A stretch of DNA of 36,823 bases from positions 1-36,823 of the forward strand of contig JACQZZ010000099.1 of NCBI GenBank assembly GCA_016213625.1, in the 5' to 3' direction. Source of the stretch: Actinomycetota bacterium. GTDB lineage: Bacteria; Actinomycetota; Acidimicrobiia; Acidimicrobiales; Ilumatobacteraceae. Positions 7,718 to 16,319 of this stretch are shown piece by piece (the stretch's first letter is position 1; each line of letters begins with the position of its first letter). The translations under genes were made by a program, and so were the position numbers. Below the pieces are notes generated by a model. It saw nothing but the letters and a program-made list of their open reading frames with translations, was not told where the DNA came from and ran no database searches.

Positions 7718-8641
7718 GTCGGGAAGGATCGCGCCTCGCTGGGCAGTGTGTCGGCCGTACACCTCGGGCCGTCGGTAGCGATCGAAGTCGAACAGGGTGC
7801 CCTTGTACTTCTCGCACCAGTCGAGATCGCAGCGGGCCACGATGACCTCGTCGTCGGTGGTGAGCGCTTGGGCGACGATCTGCCCGCTGGGGGCCACGAT
7901 CATGCTCTGGCCCAGCGAGTCGACGCCTTCCTCGACACCACCCTTGGCGACACCGACCACCCACGTGCCGTTCTGGTAAGCGCCGGCCTGCATGACCAGC
8001 GCGTTGTGGAAGCCCTGCAGGATGTCCTGGCTGGGGTCCGGCACGTAGTGGATGGGCGTGTTGTACCCGATGAGCACCATCTCGACACCCTGCAGACCCA
8101 TCTCGCGATAGGTCTCGGGCCAACGACGGTCGTTGCAGATGGCCATGCCGACGATGCCGCCGAACGCACGCCACACCCCGAAGCCCTCGGGGCTGGGCTC
8201 GAAGTAGTACCGCTCGGCGTGCTGGAACGGCCGGCCCGGCTCGTGTTCCTCGTGCCCCGGGATGTGGGTCTTCTTGTAGGTGGCCACGATGCTGCCATCG
8301 CGCTCGACCAACGTCTGCACGTTCCACCGGTGGCCCTCTTGGTCGAGCAGCGCGTACCCCAGGCAGAACCCGACACCCAGCCGCTTGGCCTCGTCGAACA
8401 ACGGCTGCGTGGCCTCGTTGGGCATGGAGCGCTCGTACCAGTGGTCGGCCTCGGCGATGTCGTCGACGAACCACCGTGGGAAGAACGTGGTGAGCGCGAG
8501 CTCGGGGAACACCACCAACTCGGCACCCATCGAGTGCGCCCGTTGCAGCAGCGCGACCAGCCGATCGACCACCTCGGCACGGGTGTGATGCTGCTGCACG
8601 GGGCCCATCTGGGCGGCGGCGACGGTGAGGTGACGGGCCAT
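7715..8641 (-). CDS. N-carbamoyl-D-amino acid hydrolase (nitrilase superfamily)
   Basis: The 308-residue protein has the nitrilase-fold triad Glu47 (VVFPELALTTFF), Lys124 (YKKTHIPGHEEHE) and Cys169 (AICNDRRWPETYR). The PELALTTFFPRW and CNDRRWPE blocks, together with YNTPIHYVPDPSQD and MQAGAYQNGTWVV, match the Agrobacterium D-carbamoylase along its length. That enzyme hydrolyses N-carbamoyl-D-amino acids to D-amino acid, CO2 and ammonia, the step after hydantoinase. No hydantoinase is in the window, although the SsnA-like amidohydrolase nearby belongs to the same superfamily. The ATG at 8641 was chosen by homology (family proteins start about 10 residues before the first strand) and by TAACAT ending 7 nt upstream. 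An in-frame ATG at 8665 would translate through the operator and is less likely. Confidence 0.88.
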   Translation of the reverse strand: MARHLTVAAAQMGPVQQHHTRAEVVDRLVALLQRAHSMGAELVVFPELALTTFFPRWFVDDIAEADHWYERSMPNEATQPLFDEAKRLGVGFCLGYALLDQEGHRWNVQTLVERDGSIVATYKKTHIPGHEEHEPGRPFQHAERYYFEPSPEGFGVWRAFGGIVGMAICNDRRWPETYREMGLQGVEMVLIGYNTPIHYVPDPSQDILQGFHNALVMQAGAYQNGTWVVGVAKGGVEEGVDSLGQSMIVAPSGQIVAQALTTDDEVIVARCDLDWCEKYKGTLFDFDRYRRPEVYGRHTAQRGAILPD

Positions 8642-8660
8642 TGACAAAATGTTAACGGCC
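8636..8660. promoter_or_regulatory. 25-bp imperfect palindrome over the carbamoylase promoter/start
   Basis: The core is TTGACA-AAA-TGTTAA (8641-8655), flanked on both sides by GGCC; 9 of 11 half-site positions are symmetrical. The core shares 12 consecutive bases (TTGACAAAATGT) with the site at the Mo-hydroxylase start. It covers the -10 TAACAT (8654-8649) and the first base of the ATG, so binding should shut off the carbamoylase. It also lies about 85 bp upstream of the divergent acyl-CoA dehydrogenase start. Confidence 0.6.
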
Positions 8661-8726
8661 GCCATGCATCAGAACTTCGGTTCTCGTGCACGGTCGCTCG
8701 GATCGACCGCCCGGAAGGCTCGCCGC

Positions 8727-8732
8727 TACGGT
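8727..8732 (+). promoter_or_regulatory. -10 hexamer of the acyl-CoA dehydrogenase gene
   Basis: TACGGT ends 7 nt before the ATG at 8740, with no Shine-Dalgarno sequence between them. This predicts a leaderless mRNA and decides the start against an in-frame upstream ATG at 8686. Confidence 0.5.
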
Positions 8733-8739
8733 TCGCCGC

Positions 8740-10005
8740 ATGGCTGACATCACCCTGGAAGAGTTCGAGACGAACGCACGCGCATTCCTGGAGGCGAACT
8801 CCACGCGCAAGGAGACCGACAAGAAGTTCGTGTGGGGCGAGGGCCAGGACAAGGTGGCCATGTTCGAGGAGAAGGACAAGGAGACCGAGACCCGCGACGT
8901 CGCCGCGGCGTGCGCGTGGCGCCAGGCCAAGTTCGACGCCGGCTTCGGCTGGATCACCGGCCCCGAGGCCTACGGTGGCGCCGGCCTCACGAGCGCGCAC
9001 GAGCGCGCCTACCAACGTCTCGAGGCGCAGTACGAGGTGCCGAACCAGGGCGCGTTCACCATCGGCCTCGGCATGGTGGCGCCGACGATCCTCGCCCATG
9101 GCAGCGACGTGGCCAAGGACGCCTACCTGAAGAAGATGTACCGGGCCGACATCATCGGCTGCCAGCTGTTCAGCGAGCCCGGTGCCGGAAGCGACCTGGC
9201 CAGCCTGCAGACCAAGGCCGAACGCGACGGCGACGAGTGGATCATCACCGGCCAGAAGGTGTGGACCACCGGCGCGCAGTTCAGCGACCTCGGCGAGATC
9301 ATCGCTCGCACCGACCCCGACATGCCCAAGCACAAGGGCCTCACCGGGTTCATCGTCGACATGCACGCCCCCGGCGTCGAGGTGCGTCCGTTGCGCCAGA
9401 TGACCGGTGGGGCCAGCTTCAACGAGGTGTTCTTCAACGAGGTGCGTGTCCGCGACGACCACCGTCTCGGCGACGTGAACAACGGCTGGAACGTGGCCCT
9501 CACCACCCTCATGAACGAGCGCGCCGCGATCGGCGCGGGTGGCGGTGGTGGCGGCGGCGTCAACATGTACCAGCGCGTCATCGAGATGGTGCGCCACTAC
9601 GGACTCGACACCGATCCGCTGGTGCGCAACGAACTCGCCAACCTGCTCATCCACAGCAAGGTCGCCGGCTACAACAACCAGCGAGCCATGGACAAGATCA
9701 AGGCCGGTCAGCTGCCCGGGCCCGAGATGAGCATCGCCAAGCTCGCCGGCACGCTCAACTCGCTGCGCCTGTGCGACTTCGTGTCCAAGATCCTCGGGGC
9801 CAAGCTCATCGCCGACTCGGGCGAGTGGGGCACGTACGCCTGGAGCCAGCTCATCCTCGGCACGCCGGGTGGACGCATCGCCGGCGGCTCCGACGAGGTG
9901 ATGCGCAACATCGTCGGCGAGCGCGTCCTGGGCCTGCCCAAGGACCTCGGCATCGACAGCACGTCACCCTTCAAGGACCTGAAGGTCGGCACGCAGAAGG
10001 GCTGA
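8740..10005 (+). CDS. Acyl-CoA dehydrogenase family protein
   Basis: A 421-residue FAD-dependent acyl-CoA dehydrogenase. It shows the family signatures QLFSEPGAGSDLASLQTKA and VWTTGAQFSDLGEIIART (FAD-binding beta domain), GLTGFIVDMHAPGVEVRPL, and near the end IAGGSDEVMRNIVGERVLGLP. It oxidises an acyl-CoA to the 2-enoyl-CoA and passes electrons to ETF. The substrate chain cannot be read from the sequence; the layout resembles actinobacterial FadE proteins. There is an unusual run of seven consecutive glycines (IGAGGGGGGGVNM, near residues 265-275) just before the C-terminal helical domain. The gene diverges from the carbamoylase gene, and its start is supported by TACGGT ending 7 nt upstream. 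Confidence 0.85.
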   Translation: MADITLEEFETNARAFLEANSTRKETDKKFVWGEGQDKVAMFEEKDKETETRDVAAACAWRQAKFDAGFGWITGPEAYGGAGLTSAHERAYQRLEAQYEVPNQGAFTIGLGMVAPTILAHGSDVAKDAYLKKMYRADIIGCQLFSEPGAGSDLASLQTKAERDGDEWIITGQKVWTTGAQFSDLGEIIARTDPDMPKHKGLTGFIVDMHAPGVEVRPLRQMTGGASFNEVFFNEVRVRDDHRLGDVNNGWNVALTTLMNERAAIGAGGGGGGGVNMYQRVIEMVRHYGLDTDPLVRNELANLLIHSKVAGYNNQRAMDKIKAGQLPGPEMSIAKLAGTLNSLRLCDFVSKILGAKLIADSGEWGTYAWSQLILGTPGGRIAGGSDEVMRNIVGERVLGLPKDLGIDSTSPFKDLKVGTQKG

Positions 10006-10065
10006 CCCCCTTCGCTCCCTGGGACCGTCCATCCCGCACGTTCATCTGCGCGACACTGTCCCGCC

Positions 10066-11781
10066 ATGGCGGCATTCCGAACCGACTGGGACACCGAGCC
10101 GAATCCGGTCTACGACGTGTGGACCATCACCAACGGCGGCGAGATCCTGCCGGGCGTGTTGTCACCGTTCATCGCCACGCTGTTCAACGACATCGACTCG
10201 CGCGGCCTGAAGGAACTGATGGGCGCCTACCCCACCGGCAAACGGGTGAAGGTGTTCAAGCCACCGGTGGGCAACTTCTTCGGCATCACCGCCGGCCGGC
10301 TCGCGCTCAACGTCGGGTTCTCGGTGGCCGCGATGAGTTGCATCGACCCGGCCATCGCCGCGGCCATGGCCGCCCAGTTCTTCCAGGGCAGCGACGACGC
10401 GGTGCGCCTGCTCGTCAGCGCGCCGGCGGCCGAGGTGCAGGCCTCGCTCGACGTGGCCACCCGCCAGCGCGCGACGGCCGAGGCGGAAGCACTCGCCGCG
10501 CAGCAGGACCTGTACGAGGAGCGGCTCACCGACCAGGCGGCCGTCGACCGAGTGCTCCCCCTCAAGGCAGCGTGGAAGCGGCTGCAGGAGCTCCTTGTTC
10601 CTGCGGGGCAACACCTCAACCGCCATCTCGTGGTCTCCACCGCCGCCGGCGAGATGCAGGTGCGCCTGGCCGGTGTCATCGCCGCAGGCGGCGGCGATCC
10701 TGCCAGCATCGTCGGCCTGTGCAGCGGACTCGGCAACGTGGAGAGCTCGAAGCCGGCACTGGCGCTGTACGACCTGGCCCAGGTGGCTCGCAAGCAGCAC
10801 GTGGTGCGCACCGCTCTCGAGGCCGGCGACATCGGTGCCGTGCTCACGGCGATGGAACAGAACCACCGGCTGTGGGAGGTGTTCATCGACGAGTTCGACG
10901 AGTTCATCCACCGCTACGGGTTCCGTGTGCAAGGCGAGGCCGACCCCACCGTGCCCGACTGGAGCGAGGATCCCACCTTCGTCATCTCGCAGGTGCGGTC
11001 GATGCTCGCGCTCAAGGCCACGGAGTCGCCGGCCAGCCAGATCAAGAAGGCGGCCGCCACACGCGAGAAGCTCGAGAAGAGCGTGCGCGCCTCACTGGCT
11101 GTCGACCACCGCGACGCGTTCGACGACGCACTCACGCAAGCACAGCGGTTCACGGCCATGCGCGAACTCACCAAGGCGGTGTGGGTGCTGAGCATGCGCC
11201 ACATGCGGCCCGCCATCCTGGCCATCGGCGATGGCCTCGCTGCCGCCGGTCATCTCCGTCATGCGCACGAGTACGTCTACTGCACGTACCGCGAAGTGGA
11301 GGCCATGGTGAAGGGCACGCGCCTCGACGACCTGCCCGCCACTGTCACCCGCCGCAAGAAGCAACGGTCGCAGGCCGAGCAGTACACCCTCCCCCACGCC
11401 TGGGTGGGCGATGTCACGCCGACGAAGAAGAAGGCGGTCACCGAGCAACGGCGACTCGTGGGGCTCGGCGTCAGCGCCGGCACCGCCACCGGACGCGCCC
11501 GCATCATCCTCAACACCGAGGCCGCGTTCGCCCGCGACATCGAACCCGGCGACGTGCTCGTGGCCCCGTTCACCGACACCCCCTGGACACCCCTGTTCAT
11601 CCCCGCCGCGGCGGTGGTGGTGGAGACGGGCGGCATGCTCTCCCACGCCGCGACCGTGGCTCGCGAGTTCGGCATTCCCTGCGTGGTGTTGGTGGACGAC
11701 GCCACCCGGGTGATCCGTGAGGGCGACACGGTGACGGTGGACGGCGCCGCTGGCACCATCACCATCGAACGTCGCGCCTGA
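10066..11781 (+). CDS. PEP-utilising enzyme mobile-domain protein without ATP-grasp domain
   Basis: A 571-residue protein whose last 100 residues form the swivelling phosphohistidine domain of PEP-utilising enzymes: VETGGMLSHAATVAREFGIP, with His527 as the expected phospho-acceptor. The preceding part resembles the central region of PEP synthase/rifampicin phosphotransferase-like proteins. The N-terminal ATP-grasp domain that would phosphorylate the histidine is missing, as is a PEP-binding barrel. Such truncated proteins either work with a separate ATP-grasp partner or bind a ligand without full catalysis. No partner is visible here. The gene lies 60 bp after the acyl-CoA dehydrogenase stop on the same strand and may be co-transcribed. 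A weak -10 (GACACT or CACTGT) lies 6-8 nt before the ATG. Substrate unknown. Confidence 0.75.
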   Translation: MAAFRTDWDTEPNPVYDVWTITNGGEILPGVLSPFIATLFNDIDSRGLKELMGAYPTGKRVKVFKPPVGNFFGITAGRLALNVGFSVAAMSCIDPAIAAAMAAQFFQGSDDAVRLLVSAPAAEVQASLDVATRQRATAEAEALAAQQDLYEERLTDQAAVDRVLPLKAAWKRLQELLVPAGQHLNRHLVVSTAAGEMQVRLAGVIAAGGGDPASIVGLCSGLGNVESSKPALALYDLAQVARKQHVVRTALEAGDIGAVLTAMEQNHRLWEVFIDEFDEFIHRYGFRVQGEADPTVPDWSEDPTFVISQVRSMLALKATESPASQIKKAAATREKLEKSVRASLAVDHRDAFDDALTQAQRFTAMRELTKAVWVLSMRHMRPAILAIGDGLAAAGHLRHAHEYVYCTYREVEAMVKGTRLDDLPATVTRRKKQRSQAEQYTLPHAWVGDVTPTKKKAVTEQRRLVGLGVSAGTATGRARIILNTEAAFARDIEPGDVLVAPFTDTPWTPLFIPAAAVVVETGGMLSHAATVAREFGIPCVVLVDDATRVIREGDTVTVDGAAGTITIERRA

Positions 11782-11808
11782 CCGCAGTTCGGATGGGGAC
11801 GAAGCGGC

Positions 11809-13035
11809 TCAACGGGGCGTGACCACCGTGTGCAGACCGTGCTCGTTCGCCCATCGGCCCACGTCGCGCCCTTCGAGCGCGGCGGCCAACAGATCGGGGA
11901 AGGCATCCGGTGTGCAGGCCATCGAGGGCACCCCCAGCTCGGCGAGCGATGCGGCCTGGAAGTGGTCGTAGGCCGGAGCGCCTTCGTCGCTGAGCGCCAG
12001 CAGCACCACCACCGTGACGCCGCTCTGGTGCAGCGCCGCGATGCGATCGTGCAACAGCGACTCGTTGCCGCCCTCGAACAGATCGGTCACCAGCACCACC
12101 ACCGTGTCGGCGGGGCGGGTGACGAGCTGCTGGCAGTACCCCACCGCATTCGCGATGTCGGTGCCACCGCCGAGCTGCACACCGAACAGCACGTCGACGG
12201 GATCGTGCAACACCGGGGTGAGATCGGCCACCGCCGTGTCGAACGCGATGACATGCGTGCTGAGCGCAGGCATGGACGCGAGCACCGCCCCGAACACCGC
12301 CGCGTAGACCACGCTGTCGGCCATGCTGCCCGACTGGTCGATGGCCACGATGACGTCGCGCGACAAGCTGCGCTGGCGGCGCCCGTAGCCCACCAATCGC
12401 TCGGGCACCACAGTGCGGTGCTCGGGCAGATAGTGCTGCAGGTTGGCGTGGATGGTGCGGCCCCAGTCGATGTCGCCGTGGCGTGGCCGACGCGTGCGCT
12501 GCGAACGGGCCAACGCTCCGGCGACGGCTTGCTTCGTGCGGGCGGCGAGTCGCTGCTCGATCTGCTGCACCACCTGCGCGACCACACTGCGGGCGCTCGC
12601 CCGTGTGGCATCGGGCAGCAGCGCGTTGAGCTCGACGAGCAATGTCACCAGATGCAGGTCGGCCTCCACCGCCTGCAACATCTCGGGTTCGAGCAACAGC
12701 TGACGCAACTGCAGCCGATCGATGGCATCGCGCTGCAACACCTGCACGACCGACGTGGGGAAGTAGCGACGGATGTCGCCGAGCCATCGTGCGACCGACG
12801 GTGCCGACTTGCCCAGCCCGCCGGCCCGGCCAGCGGTGCGCCGCGAGCCCGGTGCGGAGTCGTAGACCGCGGCGAGCGCGGTGTCGATGCGGGCATCGGT
12901 GCCGTCGAGCGTGACGGCCGTGATGCCCTTTCCGGCGTCGGCGTCGTCGGTCTGGTCGGCACCGCCCAACACCATTCGCCAGCGACGTCGTCGCTCCTGG
13001 TCGCTCACGCGACGTTGGTCGAGGTGATCCGTCAC
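11809..13035 (-). CDS. VWA domain protein, last gene of the SWIM-MoxR-VWA operon
   Basis: A 408-residue protein with a C-terminal von Willebrand factor A domain. The MIDAS metal site is intact: VIVAIDQSGSMADS (DxSGS), then GGGTDIANAV (Thr) and VVLVTDLFEGGN (Asp). The N-terminal 200 residues are helical and basic and resemble CoxE-like VWA proteins that pair with MoxR ATPases. The GTG start overlaps the stop of the DUF5682 gene (GTGA), so translation is coupled. A longer in-frame reading up to 14010 exists but would overlap the whole end of DUF5682; I reject it. The protein probably acts as metal-dependent adaptor for the MoxR ATPase. It is the final gene before the convergent junction with the PEP-utilising gene (27 bp, no clear hairpin). 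Confidence 0.82.
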   Translation of the reverse strand: MTDHLDQRRVSDQERRRRWRMVLGGADQTDDADAGKGITAVTLDGTDARIDTALAAVYDSAPGSRRTAGRAGGLGKSAPSVARWLGDIRRYFPTSVVQVLQRDAIDRLQLRQLLLEPEMLQAVEADLHLVTLLVELNALLPDATRASARSVVAQVVQQIEQRLAARTKQAVAGALARSQRTRRPRHGDIDWGRTIHANLQHYLPEHRTVVPERLVGYGRRQRSLSRDVIVAIDQSGSMADSVVYAAVFGAVLASMPALSTHVIAFDTAVADLTPVLHDPVDVLFGVQLGGGTDIANAVGYCQQLVTRPADTVVVLVTDLFEGGNESLLHDRIAALHQSGVTVVVLLALSDEGAPAYDHFQAASLAELGVPSMACTPDAFPDLLAAALEGRDVGRWANEHGLHTVVTPR

Positions 13036-15221
13036 TGCGGTACTCCGAGCATGTGGCGCACCGTCACGAGCGCGGCGGCGGCTCGTTGCGCATCCAGATC
13101 GGCGCCGAAGCCGGCGGCGGCCGTGGGCACCTGATCGTCGAGCAGCAGACCCAGCTGACGACGTTCGGCGGGCTCGAAGGCGCCGAACGTGCGGCGCAGC
13201 AACGGTGCGGTGCCGACGAACGCGTCGGGCGCCAACGCCGAGACCCAGTCGTCGATGAGATCGAGCAGCTCGCGGTCGTGCACCAGCACCGTGCCGCTGC
13301 CGGCCAGGAACCCCTCGACGAACGCCGCGCCGACCACCGGTGGCGTCCCCACGCTGAGCGCACGCGACAGCCGAGCGCTGACGCGTGCCCGGTTCCACGT
13401 GCCACCGTCGTGCAACAGCCGCGTGGCCCTGCCCTGTACCAACCCGTGCACGTCGCTGCGCTCGGACACGAGTGACAGCACCGCCGGCCACTCGGCCCGG
13501 CGGGCGGGGTGATCCACCAGTGCCAGTGCAGCCTGCACGGAGGCCAGTCGTTCCACCATCGCCGCTGCGGCATCGGGCGCCAACGAGCGGCAGGCCATCA
13601 CGGTGCCGGCCACGACTCGCACGACGAGCCCGTCGAACACCTGCCGCAGCGCGGGCACGTCGGTGCCACGCACGTCGCCGTAGCGCAGTGCACGGGCGAG
13701 CGGACCCAACGTGTCGATCACCTGCACCACGTCGGGGTCGAGTGCCGCGTGCTGCTGCACCTGCTGCACGACCGGCACCACCACCTCGGCCAGGTCGGCC
13801 AGCAACGCCAGCTCGAGCACCCGGATGAGGTCGGCCAGTGCGGTGGCACCGTCGGCTCGCTCGATCAGCCGGTGGGCGGCGGCGGCGCGCAACGTGGTGC
13901 CGTGCGCGGACCGCTCGATGACCCGGATGGTGAGCTCGGGTTCCCACCGCAGCGACCACGTCTCGCGGAACGTGCCACTGGAACCCCGACCTTCCTCCAC
14001 CTGGCCCCACGGCACCTCCAACGCGCCCAGCCGGTGCAGGAGGACGGAACGGGCGCGACCGGTGGGAGTGCGCAGGTCGAGCTCGACGGTGATGGGATCG
14101 GCGGTGGGCTTCAAGCGTGCCCTGCGCTGCTGTGCGGCGAGGTCGCGAGCCAGCGGCACCTGCGGGGCGTGGTCGGGCACCTCACCGATGGCATCGCCCA
14201 CCACCAGCTCGCGCTCGATGAGGGCGAGCCCCGCGGCGCCGGCCATGACGGCATCGGCAGCGTCGAGCACCTCGGACAGGCCAGGTCGTGGCCGCTCGCG
14301 CAATGCGGCCAGGGCGCCGGCCGCGCGAGTGGCGGCGATGAGGTGGTCGGGCGACGCCGACATGCCCCGGTCGCGCAGGAGGCGGGCGGCATGGACGAAC
14401 CATCTGCTCACACCGGAAGGCCCTGGGTGGCGGAAGACGTGGGCGTACCACCCCGGGCTGCGCACTCCTGCGCCGTAGCCGCTGGCCACCGCCAGCCGCC
14501 GGTGGGTCCACGGCACCCAGCTGACGGCCACCTTCGCCTTGGGCAGCCCGGCGAGCGTGGCCCGATCGGCCGACGCCGGCGGCAACGGGTGCTCGAGCGC
14601 CGGGACGTGCCAGGCACCGCACACCACCGCGATGCGCTCGTGCCCCTCGCTGAGCGCAGCACGCAACACCTTGCGCATGTGCGCCTCGCGCTGGGCCTCG
14701 CGGGCGGAGCCCGGTGACGAGCCGTCGCGTACCGCGCGCATGGCCGATGCCACCGCGTCGAATGCCGGCATGCCGTCGCCGCGGTGCTCGATGACGTCGT
14801 CCCACCATCGCTCGGGGTCGGGGTCGCCCGCAGCCCTGGCCAGCTCGGCCAACGGATCCACCGGGCCGTCGGCCGCGAACTCGAACTGGTCCTCCCGCGA
14901 TTCCACCAGTGACTGCGCGAGTGGCAGGTCCATCGCCCGCACGGGCACGTCGTGCTCGAAGGCCCACACGAACGCCTGCCACTCCGGGCTGAACTCGGCG
15001 AACGGCAAGAACGCGGCTCGGTGCGGCTGGTCGACGACATGACCGAGCAGCGCCACCGGCGGCCGAAGGTGGGCATCCGCCACCCACTTCAAGGCCGACT
15101 CGCAATCGGCCGGCAGCTCCACGAGCACGACGGTGGGTTGCAGGGCCTGCAGGGCGCGCAGCACCGACCGGGCCGAACCTGGTCCGTGATGGCGGATGCC
15201 CAGCAGCTGCACGTCGGCCAT
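13032..15221 (-). CDS. DUF5682 family protein
   Basis: A 729-residue protein starting MADVQLLGIRHHGPGSARS, with VLVELPADCESAL, PVALLGHVVDQP, FLPFAEFSPEWQAFVWA and later AVVCGAWHVPAL. These blocks mark the N-terminal domain of DUF5682. The paired conserved His motifs at both ends (RHHGPGS and CGAWHVPAL) recall TraB/ChaN/Tiki-like putative metallohydrolases; this comparison is inference. The remaining 450 residues are helical without recognised motifs. The gene lies between MoxR (9-bp gap) and VWA (4-bp overlap), an order I recall from other Actinomycetota. It is likely the client-specific or enzymatic component of this MoxR-VWA system. No signal peptide or membrane helix is seen. Confidence 0.8.
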   Translation of the reverse strand: MADVQLLGIRHHGPGSARSVLRALQALQPTVVLVELPADCESALKWVADAHLRPPVALLGHVVDQPHRAAFLPFAEFSPEWQAFVWAFEHDVPVRAMDLPLAQSLVESREDQFEFAADGPVDPLAELARAAGDPDPERWWDDVIEHRGDGMPAFDAVASAMRAVRDGSSPGSAREAQREAHMRKVLRAALSEGHERIAVVCGAWHVPALEHPLPPASADRATLAGLPKAKVAVSWVPWTHRRLAVASGYGAGVRSPGWYAHVFRHPGPSGVSRWFVHAARLLRDRGMSASPDHLIAATRAAGALAALRERPRPGLSEVLDAADAVMAGAAGLALIERELVVGDAIGEVPDHAPQVPLARDLAAQQRRARLKPTADPITVELDLRTPTGRARSVLLHRLGALEVPWGQVEEGRGSSGTFRETWSLRWEPELTIRVIERSAHGTTLRAAAAHRLIERADGATALADLIRVLELALLADLAEVVVPVVQQVQQHAALDPDVVQVIDTLGPLARALRYGDVRGTDVPALRQVFDGLVVRVVAGTVMACRSLAPDAAAAMVERLASVQAALALVDHPARRAEWPAVLSLVSERSDVHGLVQGRATRLLHDGGTWNRARVSARLSRALSVGTPPVVGAAFVEGFLAGSGTVLVHDRELLDLIDDWVSALAPDAFVGTAPLLRRTFGAFEPAERRQLGLLLDDQVPTAAAGFGADLDAQRAAAALVTVRHMLGVPQ

Positions 15222-15230
15222 GAGCGTGGG

Positions 15231-16319
15231 TCAGAGCTCGCGACAGGCGGCGTAGAAGTCGTCCCAGCCCTGCCGGTCGCGCACGACGGCCTCGAGGTAC
15301 TCGCGCCAGGCCACCGTGTCGTGCACGGGATCCTTGACCACGGCGCCGACGATGCCGGCGGCGATGTCGGCCGCACCGAGCGAACCGTCGCCGAAGTGCG
15401 CCGCCAATGCCACACCGCTGGTGACGACGGAGATGGCCTCGGCAGTGCTGAGTGAACCGCTGGGCACCTTCAGGCTCACCCGCCCGTCCTCGGTGACGCC
15501 GCTGCGCAGCTCGCGGAACACCGTGACCACGCGGCGGATCTCGTCGTTCGCGGCAGGGACGGAGGGCAGGCGCAGGGCGGCACCCAACTCGCCCACTCGA
15601 CGCTCGACGATGGCGACTTCCTCCTCGGCATCGACCGGCAACGGGAGCACCACCGTGTTGAACCGGCGACGGAGGGCTGCCGACAGGTCGTTCACCCCGC
15701 GATCGCGATCGTTGGCCGTGGCGATGAGGTTGAAGCCCGGCACGGCCTGCATCTCGCCGCCCAGTTCGGGGATGGGCAGCGTCTTCTCGCTGAGGATGGT
15801 GACCAGCGCGTCCTGCACGTCGCTGGCGATGCGGGTGAGTTCCTCCACGCGCACGATGGAGCCGCGCTCCATGGCTCGATAGACGGGGCTGGGCACCAAC
15901 GCCTCGGGGCCCGGCCCCTCCGCCAGCAGCCGGGCGTAGTTCCAGCCGTAGCGAAGCTGCTCCTCGGCGGTGCCGGCGGTGCCCTGCACCAGCAGGGTGG
16001 AGTCGCCGCTGATGGCGGCGGCGAGGTGTTCGCTCACCCAGGTCTTCGCGGTGCCGGGAACGCCGAGCAACAGCAACGCCCGGTCGGTGGCCAGCGTGGC
16101 CACGGCGATCTCGATGAGCCGCCGCTGGCCCACGTACTTGGGGGTGATGACCGTGCCGTCGCCCAACGTGCCACCGAGCAGGTAGGTGACCACCGCCCAC
16201 GGCGACATGCGCCAACTGGGAGGACGCTCGCGCGTGTCGGCGGCCGACAGCGCCGCCAGCTCGTGGGCGAACTCGACTTCGGCGTGCGGACGCAGCACTG
16301 CGGGATGGGACGTGGTCAT
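15231..16319 (-). CDS. MoxR-type AAA+ ATPase
   Basis: A 362-residue AAA+ ATPase with Walker A GVPGTAKT, a Walker B-like GSIVRVEELTR, sensor 1 region FNLIATANDRDRGVNDLS and the arginine finger context LRRRFNTVV. In the Walker B strand the usual Asp-Glu pair is replaced by Glu-Glu. MoxR proteins act with VWA partners as metal-insertion or maturation chaperones; the VWA partner is two genes downstream. The ATG overlaps the stop of the DUF5691 gene (ATGA), indicating translational coupling. It is cytosolic, with no membrane segments. Assignment to the MoxR group is firm; the client is unknown. Confidence 0.88.
   Translation of the reverse strand: MTTSHPAVLRPHAEVEFAHELAALSAADTRERPPSWRMSPWAVVTYLLGGTLGDGTVITPKYVGQRRLIEIAVATLATDRALLLLGVPGTAKTWVSEHLAAAISGDSTLLVQGTAGTAEEQLRYGWNYARLLAEGPGPEALVPSPVYRAMERGSIVRVEELTRIASDVQDALVTILSEKTLPIPELGGEMQAVPGFNLIATANDRDRGVNDLSAALRRRFNTVVLPLPVDAEEEVAIVERRVGELGAALRLPSVPAANDEIRRVVTVFRELRSGVTEDGRVSLKVPSGSLSTAEAISVVTSGVALAAHFGDGSLGAADIAAGIVGAVVKDPVHDTVAWREYLEAVVRDRQGWDDFYAACREL

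Noticed and set aside
8832..11720. 962-codon open frame on the plus strand in another frame
   Set aside because: It spans the acyl-CoA dehydrogenase and the PEP-utilising gene out of frame; composition is Arg-rich and without motifs.
11809..14010. Extended VWA protein of 733 residues
   Set aside because: The extension would overlap about 1 kb of the DUF5682 gene in another frame and reads as Arg-rich shadow; the GTGA-coupled start at 13035 is better.
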